This document shows positions 33,316 through 42,027 of a stretch of DNA of 45,847 bases, in pieces. The translations under genes were made by a program, and so were the position numbers. The DNA is from an uncultured Clostridia bacterium. Lineage in GTDB: Bacteria; Bacillota; Clostridia; Christensenellales; Borkfalkiaceae. The stretch spans positions 1 through 45,847 of the forward strand of contig CANROE010000016.1 in the NCBI GenBank assembly GCA_947632195.1, read 5' to 3'. Positions within the stretch are counted from its first letter, which is position 1. Each line of letters opens with the position of its first letter. The notes beneath the pieces are model-generated. The model saw only the letters and a program-made list of their open reading frames with translations, was not told the DNA's origin and made no database searches.

Positions 33316-34139
33316 AAAAACTGAATTTGAAGGAAATTCAATCCAAAGAGTTCGACCTCTTGTGCGAGTTTGACCGTGTTTGCAGAAAGCACGGCTTGAG
33401 GTATGGCCTTTGTGGCGGAACGCTGCTTGGGGCGGTTCGGCATAGAGGCTTTATCCCGTGGGACGACGATATCGACGTAGAGATGCCCCGCCCCGATTAT
33501 AAAAAATTGATTGAAATTTCAGAAAAGGAATTTCCGTCGTTTTATCGATTGGAAACGCCTTATAACACGGATACCATACATGCTTATGGAAAGCTCTGCG
33601 ACCTTAGGACTGAGCTTATCGAATTCCCGGACGGAAAGCAGATCCACACTCATCTGTATATAGATATTTTTCCTATTGACGGAATGCCGAATGACAGAAT
33701 AAAACAAGAAAAACACCGCAAAAAAACGAGGAAGCGTATGCTTGCGTTATACGGATTTCGCGTGGCAAAATATAAGCGGAACGAAAAATTGAATTTTTTC
33801 AAGCGGATCTTTTGGGGTTGCATTGCGTTGACAAATAGGCTAATGCCATCGAGGTACCTCATCAAGCGCCTAGACAAATCGGCCGAAAAATATCCATTCG
33901 GCACGACTGCGTACAATGCCGTTATTGTCGCGGGATACGGAGCCATTGAGATCATGCCGAAAATCGTATTTTCGTTTGAAAACGAAGTGGAATTTTGCGG
34001 GAAAAAATTTTTTGCGACAAATAAACCCGACTTTTACTTAACGTCGATCTATGGAGACTACATGCAACTTCCGCCAGAAGAAAAGCGCATCTGTCACGAA
34101 ATGATGGTATATGAACCAGAGGAGAAGCCGTTAGGATGA
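33312..34139 (+). CDS. LicD family phosphotransferase
   Basis: A 275-residue LicD (PF04991): GLRYGLCGGTLLGAVRHRGFIPWDDDIDVEMPRPDYKKL carries the nucleotidyltransferase-like aspartates, and HLYIDIFPIDGMP follows. LicD proteins transfer phosphocholine or polyol phosphates from CDP precursors to glycans. The next three genes predict a CDP-polyol, so that is the likeliest donor. Overlaps the cytidylyltransferase by four bases. Confidence 0.9.
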   Translation: MKKLNLKEIQSKEFDLLCEFDRVCRKHGLRYGLCGGTLLGAVRHRGFIPWDDDIDVEMPRPDYKKLIEISEKEFPSFYRLETPYNTDTIHAYGKLCDLRTELIEFPDGKQIHTHLYIDIFPIDGMPNDRIKQEKHRKKTRKRMLALYGFRVAKYKRNEKLNFFKRIFWGCIALTNRLMPSRYLIKRLDKSAEKYPFGTTAYNAVIVAGYGAIEIMPKIVFSFENEVEFCGKKFFATNKPDFYLTSIYGDYMQLPPEEKRICHEMMVYEPEEKPLG

Positions 34140-34840
34140 ATTATGCGATTTTGGTATCGGGCGGAGTCGGAAGCCGTATGAAAAATGCGAGTCTGCCCAA
34201 ACAATATCTTACAGTGAACGGCAAGCCCATAATCCTGTATACGCTTGAAAAATTTTTTACATGCAAAGAGATAGACGTCATTGTGATCGTTGCGGCAGAG
34301 AGCTGGCAGCCGATAATTTCCGGATGGCTTTCCGAGCTTGGTTGGAATAAACCATACTTTTTTGCCAATGCGGGCGCTTCACGCCAAGAATCCGTTTATA
34401 ACGGGTTAAAAACGTGTATTTCAAGAGGATGTAACAGTTCCGATAAAGCACTTGTCCATGATGTCGTAAGACCATGCGTGAGCATGGAGTTAATTAAAAA
34501 ATGTTTAGTGTATTCCGAAGAATACGACGGCGTTTTACCTGTTTTACCCGTTACGGATACGATGTATGTCAGTTCAAGCGGAGGTGAAATAACGGGCTTA
34601 TTGGAAAGGAATACTTTATTCGGTGGGCAGTCTCCCGAGTGCTTCAACTTACAAAAATATTATTCCGTTCACCGAGGACTTACCACAGAACAACTTGCAC
34701 AGGTACACGGCTCGAGTGAGATCGCCTTTGCAAATGGGATGAAAATCAAGTTAATTCCCGGAGAAGCGCTGAATTTTAAGATCACGACCGTTGAAGATTT
34801 AAGCAGGTTTGAACTAATGGTAAACGGAGGGGAAAGATGA
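34136..34840 (+). CDS. IspD/TarI-like cytidylyltransferase
   Basis: A 234-residue nucleotidyltransferase: ILVSGGVGSRMKNASLPKQYLTVNGKPI (CTP-binding loop), GGASRQESVYNGL-type GASRQESVYNGLKTC, VHDVVRPCVS, and LNFKITTVEDLSRFELMV. The family includes IspD (MEP-CTP) and TarI (ribitol-5-P-CTP). Coupling with a dehydrogenase, a pentulose-phosphate epimerase and LicD argues for a polyol phosphate substrate, not isoprenoid synthesis. Confidence 0.85.
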   Translation: MNYAILVSGGVGSRMKNASLPKQYLTVNGKPIILYTLEKFFTCKEIDVIVIVAAESWQPIISGWLSELGWNKPYFFANAGASRQESVYNGLKTCISRGCNSSDKALVHDVVRPCVSMELIKKCLVYSEEYDGVLPVLPVTDTMYVSSSGGEITGLLERNTLFGGQSPECFNLQKYYSVHRGLTTEQLAQVHGSSEIAFANGMKIKLIPGEALNFKITTVEDLSRFELMVNGGER

Positions 34841-35847
34841 AAGCATATGAACTATTTGCCGTAAACGATTTTCGTTACGTTGAGCGCGCTGTTCCGGAAA
34901 TACATGACGATCTCGTGCTTGTAAAAGTGAAGGCCTCCGGAATTTGCAGTTCGGATATACCGCGCATTTTTAAGAAGGGGACCTATCACTTTCCTACGAT
35001 ACCGGGACATGAGTTTGCGGGGGAAGTCGTGAAGATCGCGGACGAAAAAAACAAACAATGGCTCGGCAAAAGGGTGGGCGTATTCCCTTTGATTCCTTGC
35101 GGATCATGTGCGCAATGTCAAAATAAACACTATGAAATGTGTGAGAACTATAACTATCTCGGTTCTCGCACCGATGGCGGTTTTGCCGAATATGTAGCTG
35201 TTCCCGCGTGGAATTTGATTGAAATTCCGGACGAGATCGATTTCAAGTCGGCTGCGATGTTAGAGCCGCTTGCGGTTGCATTACATTGCACAAATCAAGC
35301 GAGGATAAAGCAAGGAGACTCGGTGGCAATAGTCGGGAGCGGTATGATTGCATTTGCCGTAGCGCAGTGGGCAAAGATTGCCGGCGCGACACGGGTTTGC
35401 GTCGTTGCGCGTAATCAGAATAAGCATTTGATCGCAGAGAAATTAAAAACGGAATACCGCCTAAAGGAAGAACTCAAAGATGTAAAGTTCAACGTCGTGA
35501 TCGAGGCGGTTGGAACGAATGAGGCATTGAATACAGCGATCACTTTGACAGATGCGGGCGGGACCGCTGTATTGATGGGAAATCCGTATTCCGATATGAC
35601 CCTTGCTCAGGACGCATATTGGCGCATTTTGAGGAAACAGCTTCATGTTGTCGGGACATGGAATTCATCTTTCGACGGGCAAAACCGCTCAGAATGGCAT
35701 TATGTTGTTGACATGCTCCAATGCGGCATTTTGAATGTTGCGCCGCTGATTACGCATGTCTATGATCAAGAGAAACTTGAAGAAGGGTTAAAACTGATGA
35801 AAAATAATTTAGAACCATATTGTAAAGTAATGGTTTTGTGGGGTTGA
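34837..35847 (+). CDS. Zinc-dependent polyol-phosphate dehydrogenase (TarJ/GatD-like)
   Basis: A 336-residue medium-chain dehydrogenase: CSSDIPRIF (catalytic zinc cysteine), PGHEFAGEVV, structural-zinc cluster CGSCAQCQNKHYEMC, MLEPLAVALH and the NAD(P) fold VAIVGSGMIAFAVAQWAK. Likely reduces a ketose phosphate to a polyol phosphate for CTP activation. It resembles galactitol-1-phosphate and ribulose-5-phosphate (TarJ) enzymes; the substrate is inferred from context. Confidence 0.85.
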   Translation: MKAYELFAVNDFRYVERAVPEIHDDLVLVKVKASGICSSDIPRIFKKGTYHFPTIPGHEFAGEVVKIADEKNKQWLGKRVGVFPLIPCGSCAQCQNKHYEMCENYNYLGSRTDGGFAEYVAVPAWNLIEIPDEIDFKSAAMLEPLAVALHCTNQARIKQGDSVAIVGSGMIAFAVAQWAKIAGATRVCVVARNQNKHLIAEKLKTEYRLKEELKDVKFNVVIEAVGTNEALNTAITLTDAGGTAVLMGNPYSDMTLAQDAYWRILRKQLHVVGTWNSSFDGQNRSEWHYVVDMLQCGILNVAPLITHVYDQEKLEEGLKLMKNNLEPYCKVMVLWG

Positions 35848-35849
35848 TC

Positions 35850-36521
35850 ATGAATAAAGGAAAAATATCCGCATCGATGATGTGCTCCAATCTCGTTGAC
35901 CTTGCAGAAACGATCAACATTTTTGAGCAAAAGCAAATTGATTATCTTCATATTGATGTAATGGATGGAATTTTTGTTCCGAACTTTGGGTTGGGCGTCG
36001 ATTACATCAGGGGTTTGCGCGATCTGACAAAAATTCCTTTGGATATTCATCTTATGATCACTGATCCCGAGTACAAGCTCCAACATATCGGGATCAAAGA
36101 AACGGACGTTGTATCGGTGCACTATGAGAGTACTTATCACGTTCAGCGTGTGTTGGACCGATTGAAAATGTACGGTTGCAAGTGCTTCTTGGCGATCAAT
36201 CCGGCTACGCCTGTTTATGTGTTGGAAGAAGTGCTCGACTATTTGGATGGCATCAATCTTCTGATGGTCAATCCGGGGTTCGCCGGTCAGAAGATCGTGC
36301 CGAGCACGCTGAAAAAAGCGGTCAAACTTCAACATTTTCTTCAAGAAGCCGGTAGAACCGACATAGATTTGGAAGTAGACGGAAATATCACCGTTGAAAA
36401 TGCCGCCAAATTAAAGTTGTGCGGTGCCAATATGTTTGTCGCAGGGACTTCCAGCATATTCAGGGGTTCGATAGCCGACTATGCCGATAATATCGACAAA
36501 TTGAGGTCGGTCATCGACTAA
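35850..36521 (+). CDS. Ribulose-phosphate 3-epimerase-like protein
   Basis: A 223-residue TIM barrel of the Rpe family: ISASMMCSNLVDLAETI, LHIDVMDGIFVPNFGLG, IPLDIHLMITDPE, VSVHYEST, LMVNPGFAGQKIVPSTLKK, IDLEVDGNIT. All metal and acid/base positions look intact. Its place in a CDP-polyol cassette suggests supply of a specific pentulose phosphate such as xylulose-5-phosphate. Start taken as ATG 35850; a GTG 12 bases upstream overlaps the dehydrogenase end. Confidence 0.85.
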   Translation: MNKGKISASMMCSNLVDLAETINIFEQKQIDYLHIDVMDGIFVPNFGLGVDYIRGLRDLTKIPLDIHLMITDPEYKLQHIGIKETDVVSVHYESTYHVQRVLDRLKMYGCKCFLAINPATPVYVLEEVLDYLDGINLLMVNPGFAGQKIVPSTLKKAVKLQHFLQEAGRTDIDLEVDGNITVENAAKLKLCGANMFVAGTSSIFRGSIADYADNIDKLRSVID

Positions 36522-36544
36522 AATAATCAAAAAAGAGGTCGCAA

Positions 36545-37447
36545 ATGAAAGGGATCATATTAGCCGGGGGAGCGGGCACGAGATTATATCCGCTGACAAT
36601 GGTAACATCAAAACAGTTATTACCTGTTTATGATAAGCCGATGATTTATTACCCACTATCGACTTTGATGCTTGCGGGTATCAAAGACATCTTGATCATT
36701 TCTACTCCGCAAGACATTCCGAACTTTGAAAAACTACTTGGAAACGGTGGTCAGTACGGGCTCCACCTTTCCTATAAGGTCCAGCCCAAACCCGAGGGAC
36801 TGGCGCAGGCATTTTTGATCGGCGAAGAGTTCATTGGCGATGACGAATGCGCTATGATCCTCGGAGACAATATTTTCTACGGAGAAGGATTTTCCTCGAT
36901 TTTGCGTAGTGCGGTCTCGGCGGCTGAAGATGGTTTAGCAACGGTATTCGGCTACTATGTCAATGACCCCAAACGCTTCGGAATTGCAGAGTTCAATGAA
37001 AAGGGAGAAGTTGTTTCTATCGTAGAAAAACCCGAGGACCCGAAGAGCAATTACGCAATTACCGGTTTGTACTTCTATCCAAAGGGAGTCGCCTCCGAAG
37101 CGAAACAAGTGAAGTTCTCCCCTAGAGGAGAACTTGAGATCACGTCTTTGAATGAGATATATTTAAGGAAGAAAAAATTGCAAGTCAAGCTGATGGGAAG
37201 AGGGTTCGCTTGGCTTGATACGGGTACTGTAGATTCCTTATTTGAGGCGTCCAATTTTGTCAGGATCATGGAAAAAAATCAAGGTGTAGAGATATCCGCA
37301 CCGGAGGAAATTGCCTATCGGTATCGGTGGATCGACAAAGAGGCGCTCTTGTCCTCTGCCGAAAAATACGGTAATTCTCCGTATGGAAATCATCTGATGA
37401 ATGTAGCAAACGAAAAAATTTTAAGTAGCGTTGGAGAAAATAAATGA
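36545..37447 (+). CDS. rmlA: Glucose-1-phosphate thymidylyltransferase
   Basis: A 300-residue RmlA: GIILAGGAGTRLYPLTMVTSKQLLPVYDKPMIYYPLSTLMLAGI, GLAQAFLIGEEFIGDD, ILGDNIFYG, FGIAEFNEKGEVVSIVEKPEDPKSNYAITGLYFYP, GFAWLDTGTVDSLFEAS. It makes dTDP-glucose from glucose-1-phosphate and dTTP. Its codons are AT-leaning, unlike rmlB downstream. The end overlaps the rmlB start by four bases. Confidence 0.95.
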   Translation: MKGIILAGGAGTRLYPLTMVTSKQLLPVYDKPMIYYPLSTLMLAGIKDILIISTPQDIPNFEKLLGNGGQYGLHLSYKVQPKPEGLAQAFLIGEEFIGDDECAMILGDNIFYGEGFSSILRSAVSAAEDGLATVFGYYVNDPKRFGIAEFNEKGEVVSIVEKPEDPKSNYAITGLYFYPKGVASEAKQVKFSPRGELEITSLNEIYLRKKKLQVKLMGRGFAWLDTGTVDSLFEASNFVRIMEKNQGVEISAPEEIAYRYRWIDKEALLSSAEKYGNSPYGNHLMNVANEKILSSVGENK

Positions 37448-38463
37448 TCATCATCGTTACAGGCGGGGCGGGTTTTATCGGCAGTAACTTTATCTTCCAC
37501 ATGCTGAAAAAATATCCCGATTACCGCATTATCTGTTTGGATAAGCTGACATACGCGGGCAACCTTTCCACGCTTGCGCCGATCATGGCGAAGCCCAACT
37601 TCCGCTTCGTCAAGGCCGACATCTGCGACAGGGAGGCCGTCTACCGCCTGTTTGAGGAGGAAAAGCCCGACGTCGTCGTCAATTTTGCGGCGGAGAGCCA
37701 CGTGGACAGAAGCATCGAGGACCCCGGCGTCTTTTTGCAGACGAACATCATCGGGACCGCTACCATGATGGACGCCTGCCGCAAATACGGGATCAAGCGC
37801 TACCATCAGGTCTCCACGGACGAGGTGTACGGCGATCTTCCGCTCGACCGTCCCGACCTGTTCTTCACCGAGACGACGCCCCTCCATACGAGCAGTCCCT
37901 ATTCGAGCTCCAAGGCGTCCGCTGACCTGCTCGTGCTCGCCTATTATCGGACGTATGGGCTGCCCGTTTCGATCAGCCGTTGCTCCAACAATTACGGACC
38001 CTATCATTTCCCCGAGAAGCTCATTCCGCTCATGATCGCAAACGCTTTGAACGACAAGCCCCTGCCCGTGTACGGAAAGGGGGAGAACGTGCGCGATTGG
38101 CTGTATGTGGAGGACCACTGCAAGGCGATCGACCTCATCATCCACAAGGGGCGCGTGGGCGAAGTGTACAATGTCGGCGGGCACAACGAAATGAGAAATA
38201 TCGACATCGTGAAACTCATTTGCAAAGAGCTCGGCAAGCCTGAGAGCCTCATCACCTATGTGGCGGACAGAAAGGGGCACGACATGCGCTATGCCATCGA
38301 CCCGACCAAGATACACGAGGAGCTCGGCTGGCTGCCAGAAACAAAGTTTGCGGACGGCATCAAAAAGACGATCAAGTGGTATCTTGAAAACCGCACGTGG
38401 TGGGAGACGATCATCTCGGGCGAATACCAAACTTATTACGAAAGAATGTACGGAAACAGATAG
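37444..38463 (+). CDS. rmlB: dTDP-glucose 4,6-dehydratase
   Basis: A 339-residue extended SDR: IVTGGAGFIGSNFIFHML, FAAESHVDRSIEDPGVFLQTNIIGT, HQVSTDEVYGDL with catalytic Thr-Asp-Glu, SPYSSSKASADLL (YxxxK), SRCSNNYGPYHFPEKLIPLMI. It makes dTDP-4-keto-6-deoxyglucose, the branch point for the 3-amino sugar. No rmlC or rmlD is present, so dTDP-L-rhamnose is not made from this locus alone. From about base 37550 the DNA becomes GC-rich like the backbone. Confidence 0.95.
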   Translation: MIIIVTGGAGFIGSNFIFHMLKKYPDYRIICLDKLTYAGNLSTLAPIMAKPNFRFVKADICDREAVYRLFEEEKPDVVVNFAAESHVDRSIEDPGVFLQTNIIGTATMMDACRKYGIKRYHQVSTDEVYGDLPLDRPDLFFTETTPLHTSSPYSSSKASADLLVLAYYRTYGLPVSISRCSNNYGPYHFPEKLIPLMIANALNDKPLPVYGKGENVRDWLYVEDHCKAIDLIIHKGRVGEVYNVGGHNEMRNIDIVKLICKELGKPESLITYVADRKGHDMRYAIDPTKIHEELGWLPETKFADGIKKTIKWYLENRTWWETIISGEYQTYYERMYGNR

Positions 38464-38482
38464 AGGAAGGAGTAGGTTTAAT

Positions 38483-39523
38483 ATGTCACTTTTTACGGGA
38501 AAAACTTTAATGATCACGGGCGGGACGGGATCGTTCGGGAATGCCGTCTTGAACCGTTTCCTCGCGACGGACATCGGGGAGATCCGCGTCTTTTCGCGCG
38601 ACGAGAAAAAGCAGGACGACATGCGCCACGAATTTCAGGCAAAGATGCCCGAAGCCTCCGAAAAGATCAAATTCTACATCGGCGACGTGCGCGATCTCGC
38701 TTCCGTCAAAAACGCCATGCACGGCGTGGACTACATCTTCCATGCGGCGGCGCTGAAACAGGTGCCGAGCTGTGAGTTCTTTCCGATCGAGGCGGTAAAG
38801 ACAAACGTGCTGGGCACCGATAACGTGCTCACCGCCGCCATCGACGAAGGCGTCAAGACGGTCATCTGCCTTTCGACCGACAAGGCGGCATATCCCGTCA
38901 ACGCGATGGGGACAAGCAAGGCGATGATGGAAAAAGTCATCGTTGCAAAGTCCCGTACGACGACAAAGACGAAGATCTGCTGTACGCGTTACGGCAACGT
39001 CATGTGCTCGCGCGGAAGCGTCATTCCGCTTTGGATCGACCAGATCAGAAACGGACAGCCCATCACGGTCACGGAGCCCTCTATGACCCGTTTCATTATG
39101 TCCTTGGAGGAGGCGGTCGATCTTGTTCTGTTCGCCTTTGAGCACGGAGAGAACGGAGATATTCTCGTGCAAAAAGCGCCCGCCTGCACGATCCAGACAC
39201 AGGCGGAGGCCGTTTGTGAGCTGTTCGGCGGGGATAAAAAGGACATCAGGATCATCGGCATCCGTCATGGCGAGAAGATGTTTGAAACCCTTCTCACCAA
39301 CGAGGAATGCGCCCATGCGATCGACATGGGGAACTTTTATCGTGTCCCCTGCGACAAACGCGGGCTCAACTACGACAAATATTTCACGCTGGGCAACGTT
39401 GAGCGCAATCCGCTCACCGAGTTCAATTCCAACAACACGCGGCTCCTTACGGTGGAGGAAGTGAAGGAAAAGATCGATTCCCTTCAATATATTAAAGATG
39501 AGCTTGCGAAGGACGCCAAATGA
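38483..39523 (+). CDS. capE: UDP-GlcNAc 4,6-dehydratase/5-epimerase (CapE/FnlA type)
   Basis: A 346-residue inverting dehydratase: MITGGTGSFGNAVLNRFL, FHAAALKQVPSCEFFPIEAVKTNVLGT, CLSTDKAAYPVNAMGTSKAMMEK. The MxxxK in place of YxxxK is the mark of the CapE/FlaA1 group. RYGNVMCSRGSVIPLW and FIMSLEEAVDLV follow. First step to UDP-L-FucNAc. Start ATG 38483; GGAAGGAG lies at 38465-38472, somewhat far. A longer upstream frame overlaps rmlB and is not needed. Confidence 0.92.
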   Translation: MSLFTGKTLMITGGTGSFGNAVLNRFLATDIGEIRVFSRDEKKQDDMRHEFQAKMPEASEKIKFYIGDVRDLASVKNAMHGVDYIFHAAALKQVPSCEFFPIEAVKTNVLGTDNVLTAAIDEGVKTVICLSTDKAAYPVNAMGTSKAMMEKVIVAKSRTTTKTKICCTRYGNVMCSRGSVIPLWIDQIRNGQPITVTEPSMTRFIMSLEEAVDLVLFAFEHGENGDILVQKAPACTIQTQAEAVCELFGGDKKDIRIIGIRHGEKMFETLLTNEECAHAIDMGNFYRVPCDKRGLNYDKYFTLGNVERNPLTEFNSNNTRLLTVEEVKEKIDSLQYIKDELAKDAK

Positions 39524-40722
39524 ACGTGCTCGTGACGGGCGCACAGGGGTTTGTCGGCAAGAACCTTGTCTGTGCGCTTGAAAATTTGAGAGATGGGAAG
39601 GACAGGACGCGCCCCGCGCTTGCGATCGGCGAGGTCTACCGCTACGATGTTGGCTCTTCTGCCGAGGAGTTGGAGCATTTCTGCAAGAATGCCGATTTTG
39701 TTTTTCATCTTGCGGGCGTGAACAGACCGAAGGTTGCGACGGAGTTTGTCGAGGGAAATCTCGGGCTTTCCGAAACCTTGTTGGCGTCTCTCAAAAGAAA
39801 CGGAAACCGCTGTCCCGTGATGCTCTCCTCCTCCATACAGGCAAGTCTTTGCGGAAGATTCGAGGGCAGTGACTACGGTAAGAGCAAACGCGCTGCGGAA
39901 GAACTGTTCTTTGCCTATGAAAAGGAATGCGGGGCGAAGGCGTATGTGTACCGCTTTCCAAATCTTTTCGGAAAGTGGTGCCGCCCCAATTACAACAGTG
40001 CGGTGGCGACCTTCTGCAACAACATTGCAAACGATCTTCCCGTCACGGTGAACGACAGGAACACGGAACTCGAACTACTTTATATCGACGATCTCGTCTC
40101 CGCGATGCTCGATCTGTTGGAAGGGAAGGCTGTGCGGTGTGATTACGACGGCGCGGCTTCGATAGCAAGCGGGGAGGGAAAGTATTGTTTCGTCCCCGTG
40201 ACGCATAAGGTCACGCTGGGGAAGATCGTCGATCTGCTCAACGAATTTCACGGGCAGCCCCAAACGCTTATAATGCCGGAGCTTCCTGCGGGAAGTTTTG
40301 AAAAAAAGCTGTATTCGACCTATCTTTCCTATTTGCCGAAGGAAAAAGCGGCGTTCCCGCTCAAAATGAATACAGACGCGCGCGGGAGCTTTACCGAGCT
40401 TTTGAAAACGGAGAAGTGCGGGCAGTTTTCGGTGAACATTTCGGAACCGAACGTCACAAAAGGCGAGCATTGGCACAACAGCAAGTGGGAGTTTTTTATC
40501 GTGGTTTCGGGGCACGCCCTCATTCAGGAGAGGAAGATCGGAACAGACGAAGTGCTCGAATTTGAAGTGAGCGGAGAAAAGATCGAGGCTGTTCACATGC
40601 TCCCGGGATATACGCACAATATCATCAATCTTTCAAAGACGGAGAAACTCGTCACGGTGATGTGGGCGAACGAGCCGTTCGACCCCGCGCACCCCGATAC
40701 ATTTTACGAAAAGGTGAATTAG
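39520..40722 (+). CDS. capF: UDP-sugar 3-epimerase/C4 reductase (CapF/WbjC type)
   Basis: A 400-residue two-domain enzyme: N-terminal SDR (VLVTGAQGFVGKNLV, FHLAGVNRPK, SSSIQA, SDYGKSKRAAEE, YRFPNLFGKWCRPNYNS) and a C-terminal cupin (TDARGSFTELLKT, NVTKGEHWHNSKWEFFIVVSG, HMLPGYTHNIINLS). In Staphylococcus CapF the cupin epimerises C3 and the SDR reduces C4, giving UDP-L-TalNAc. Overlaps capE by four bases. Confidence 0.92.
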   Translation: MNVLVTGAQGFVGKNLVCALENLRDGKDRTRPALAIGEVYRYDVGSSAEELEHFCKNADFVFHLAGVNRPKVATEFVEGNLGLSETLLASLKRNGNRCPVMLSSSIQASLCGRFEGSDYGKSKRAAEELFFAYEKECGAKAYVYRFPNLFGKWCRPNYNSAVATFCNNIANDLPVTVNDRNTELELLYIDDLVSAMLDLLEGKAVRCDYDGAASIASGEGKYCFVPVTHKVTLGKIVDLLNEFHGQPQTLIMPELPAGSFEKKLYSTYLSYLPKEKAAFPLKMNTDARGSFTELLKTEKCGQFSVNISEPNVTKGEHWHNSKWEFFIVVSGHALIQERKIGTDEVLEFEVSGEKIEAVHMLPGYTHNIINLSKTEKLVTVMWANEPFDPAHPDTFYEKVN

Positions 40723-40724
40723 AT

Positions 40725-41912
40725 ATGGAAAAGGTCACAGATTATTCCGACGTAAAATTTAAAGAGAACGGAAAGCTCAAATTGCTTATCATCGTCGGTA
40801 CGCGCCCCGAGATCATCAGACTCTCCGAAGTGATCAAAAAATGTCGTGTATGTTTCGACTGCATTCTTGCGCATACGGGGCAGAATTACGACTACACTTT
40901 GAACGGCGTATTCTTCAAGGACTTGAAACTCTCCGACCCCGAAGTTTATATGAATGCGGTGGGGGACGATTTGGGCGCGACCATCGGAAACATCATCGAC
41001 CGCAGTTATAAGCTGATGGTGCAGTTAAAGCCCGACGCGCTGCTGATCCTCGGGGACACCAACAGTTGCCTCTCGGCGATCGCGGCAAAGAGGCTGCATA
41101 TCCCGATCTTCCACATGGAGGCGGGGAACCGCTGCAAGGACGAATGCCTGCCAGAGGAGACCAACCGACGGATCGTGGACATCATTTCGGACGTCAATCT
41201 GGCGTACTCCGAACATGCGCGGCGGTATCTTGCGGAGTGCGGCTTGCCCAAAGAGAGGACGTATGTTACGGGCTCGCCCATGGCGGAGGTCCTGCAAGCG
41301 AACCTTCCCGAGATCGAGGCGTCAGATATCCTCACGCGGCTGGGTTTGAAAGAGAAGAAGTACATCTTGCTCTCTGCGCATCGGGAGGAGAATATCGATA
41401 CGGAGAAGAATTTTGTGTCGCTCTTCACGGCGATCAACGAGATGGCGAAAAAGTACGACCTGCCCATTCTGTATTCCTGCCATCCGAGGAGCAGGAAACG
41501 GTTGGAGCAGAGCGGGTTTGCGCTCGATGGGCGCGTTGTCCGGCACGAGCCGCTCGGGTTCCACGACTACAACCATTTGCAGATGAACGCCTTTGCGGTC
41601 GTCTCGGACAGCGGCACCTTGCCCGAGGAAAGTTCGTTTTTCACTTCGATCGGAAAGCCCTTCCCCGCCGTCTGCATCCGCACTTCGACGGAGCGCCCCG
41701 AAGCGCTCGATAAGGGGTGCTTTGTCTTGGCGGGCATCGACACGACATCGCTCTTACAGGCGGTCGATACGGCGGTGACGTTCAACGCAAACGGCGATCA
41801 CGGGATTCCCGTGCCCGACTATACGGATGTGAACGTCTCTACGAAAGTGGTAAAGCTCATCCAATCTTACACAGGCGTCGTCAACAAAATGGTTTGGAGA
41901 AAGGGCGAATAA
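40725..41912 (+). CDS. capG: UDP-N-acetylglucosamine 2-epimerase-like CapG/WbjD
   Basis: A 395-residue non-hydrolysing 2-epimerase: IIVGTRPEIIRLSEVIKK, AHTGQNYDYTLN, LGDTNSCLSAIAAKRLHIPIFHMEAGNRCKDECLPEETNRRIVD, LLSAHREENID, VVSDSGTLPEESSFF. Third enzyme of the CapE-F-G set, turning UDP-L-TalNAc into UDP-L-FucNAc. ATG 40725 is 2 bases after capF. Last gene of the locus; a terminator follows. Confidence 0.92.
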   Translation: MEKVTDYSDVKFKENGKLKLLIIVGTRPEIIRLSEVIKKCRVCFDCILAHTGQNYDYTLNGVFFKDLKLSDPEVYMNAVGDDLGATIGNIIDRSYKLMVQLKPDALLILGDTNSCLSAIAAKRLHIPIFHMEAGNRCKDECLPEETNRRIVDIISDVNLAYSEHARRYLAECGLPKERTYVTGSPMAEVLQANLPEIEASDILTRLGLKEKKYILLSAHREENIDTEKNFVSLFTAINEMAKKYDLPILYSCHPRSRKRLEQSGFALDGRVVRHEPLGFHDYNHLQMNAFAVVSDSGTLPEESSFFTSIGKPFPAVCIRTSTERPEALDKGCFVLAGIDTTSLLQAVDTAVTFNANGDHGIPVPDYTDVNVSTKVVKLIQSYTGVVNKMVWRKGE

Positions 41913-41995
41913 ACTAATTTGCTGTAAGTCTTACAAGAGTCGGTTAAGTATTTTGCCGCGAGCGGTAAATGGTATGCAAAAGGTAATTTCACCAT

Positions 41996-42026
41996 AAAAA
42001 GTTCGGTATAACACCGAACTTTTTTT
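41996..42026 (+). terminator. Terminator of the polysaccharide locus
   Basis: AAAAAGTTCGGT and ACCGAACTTTTT pair fully around ATAAC, followed by T. It lies 84 bases after capG. Confidence 0.92.
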
Positions 42027-42027
42027 C

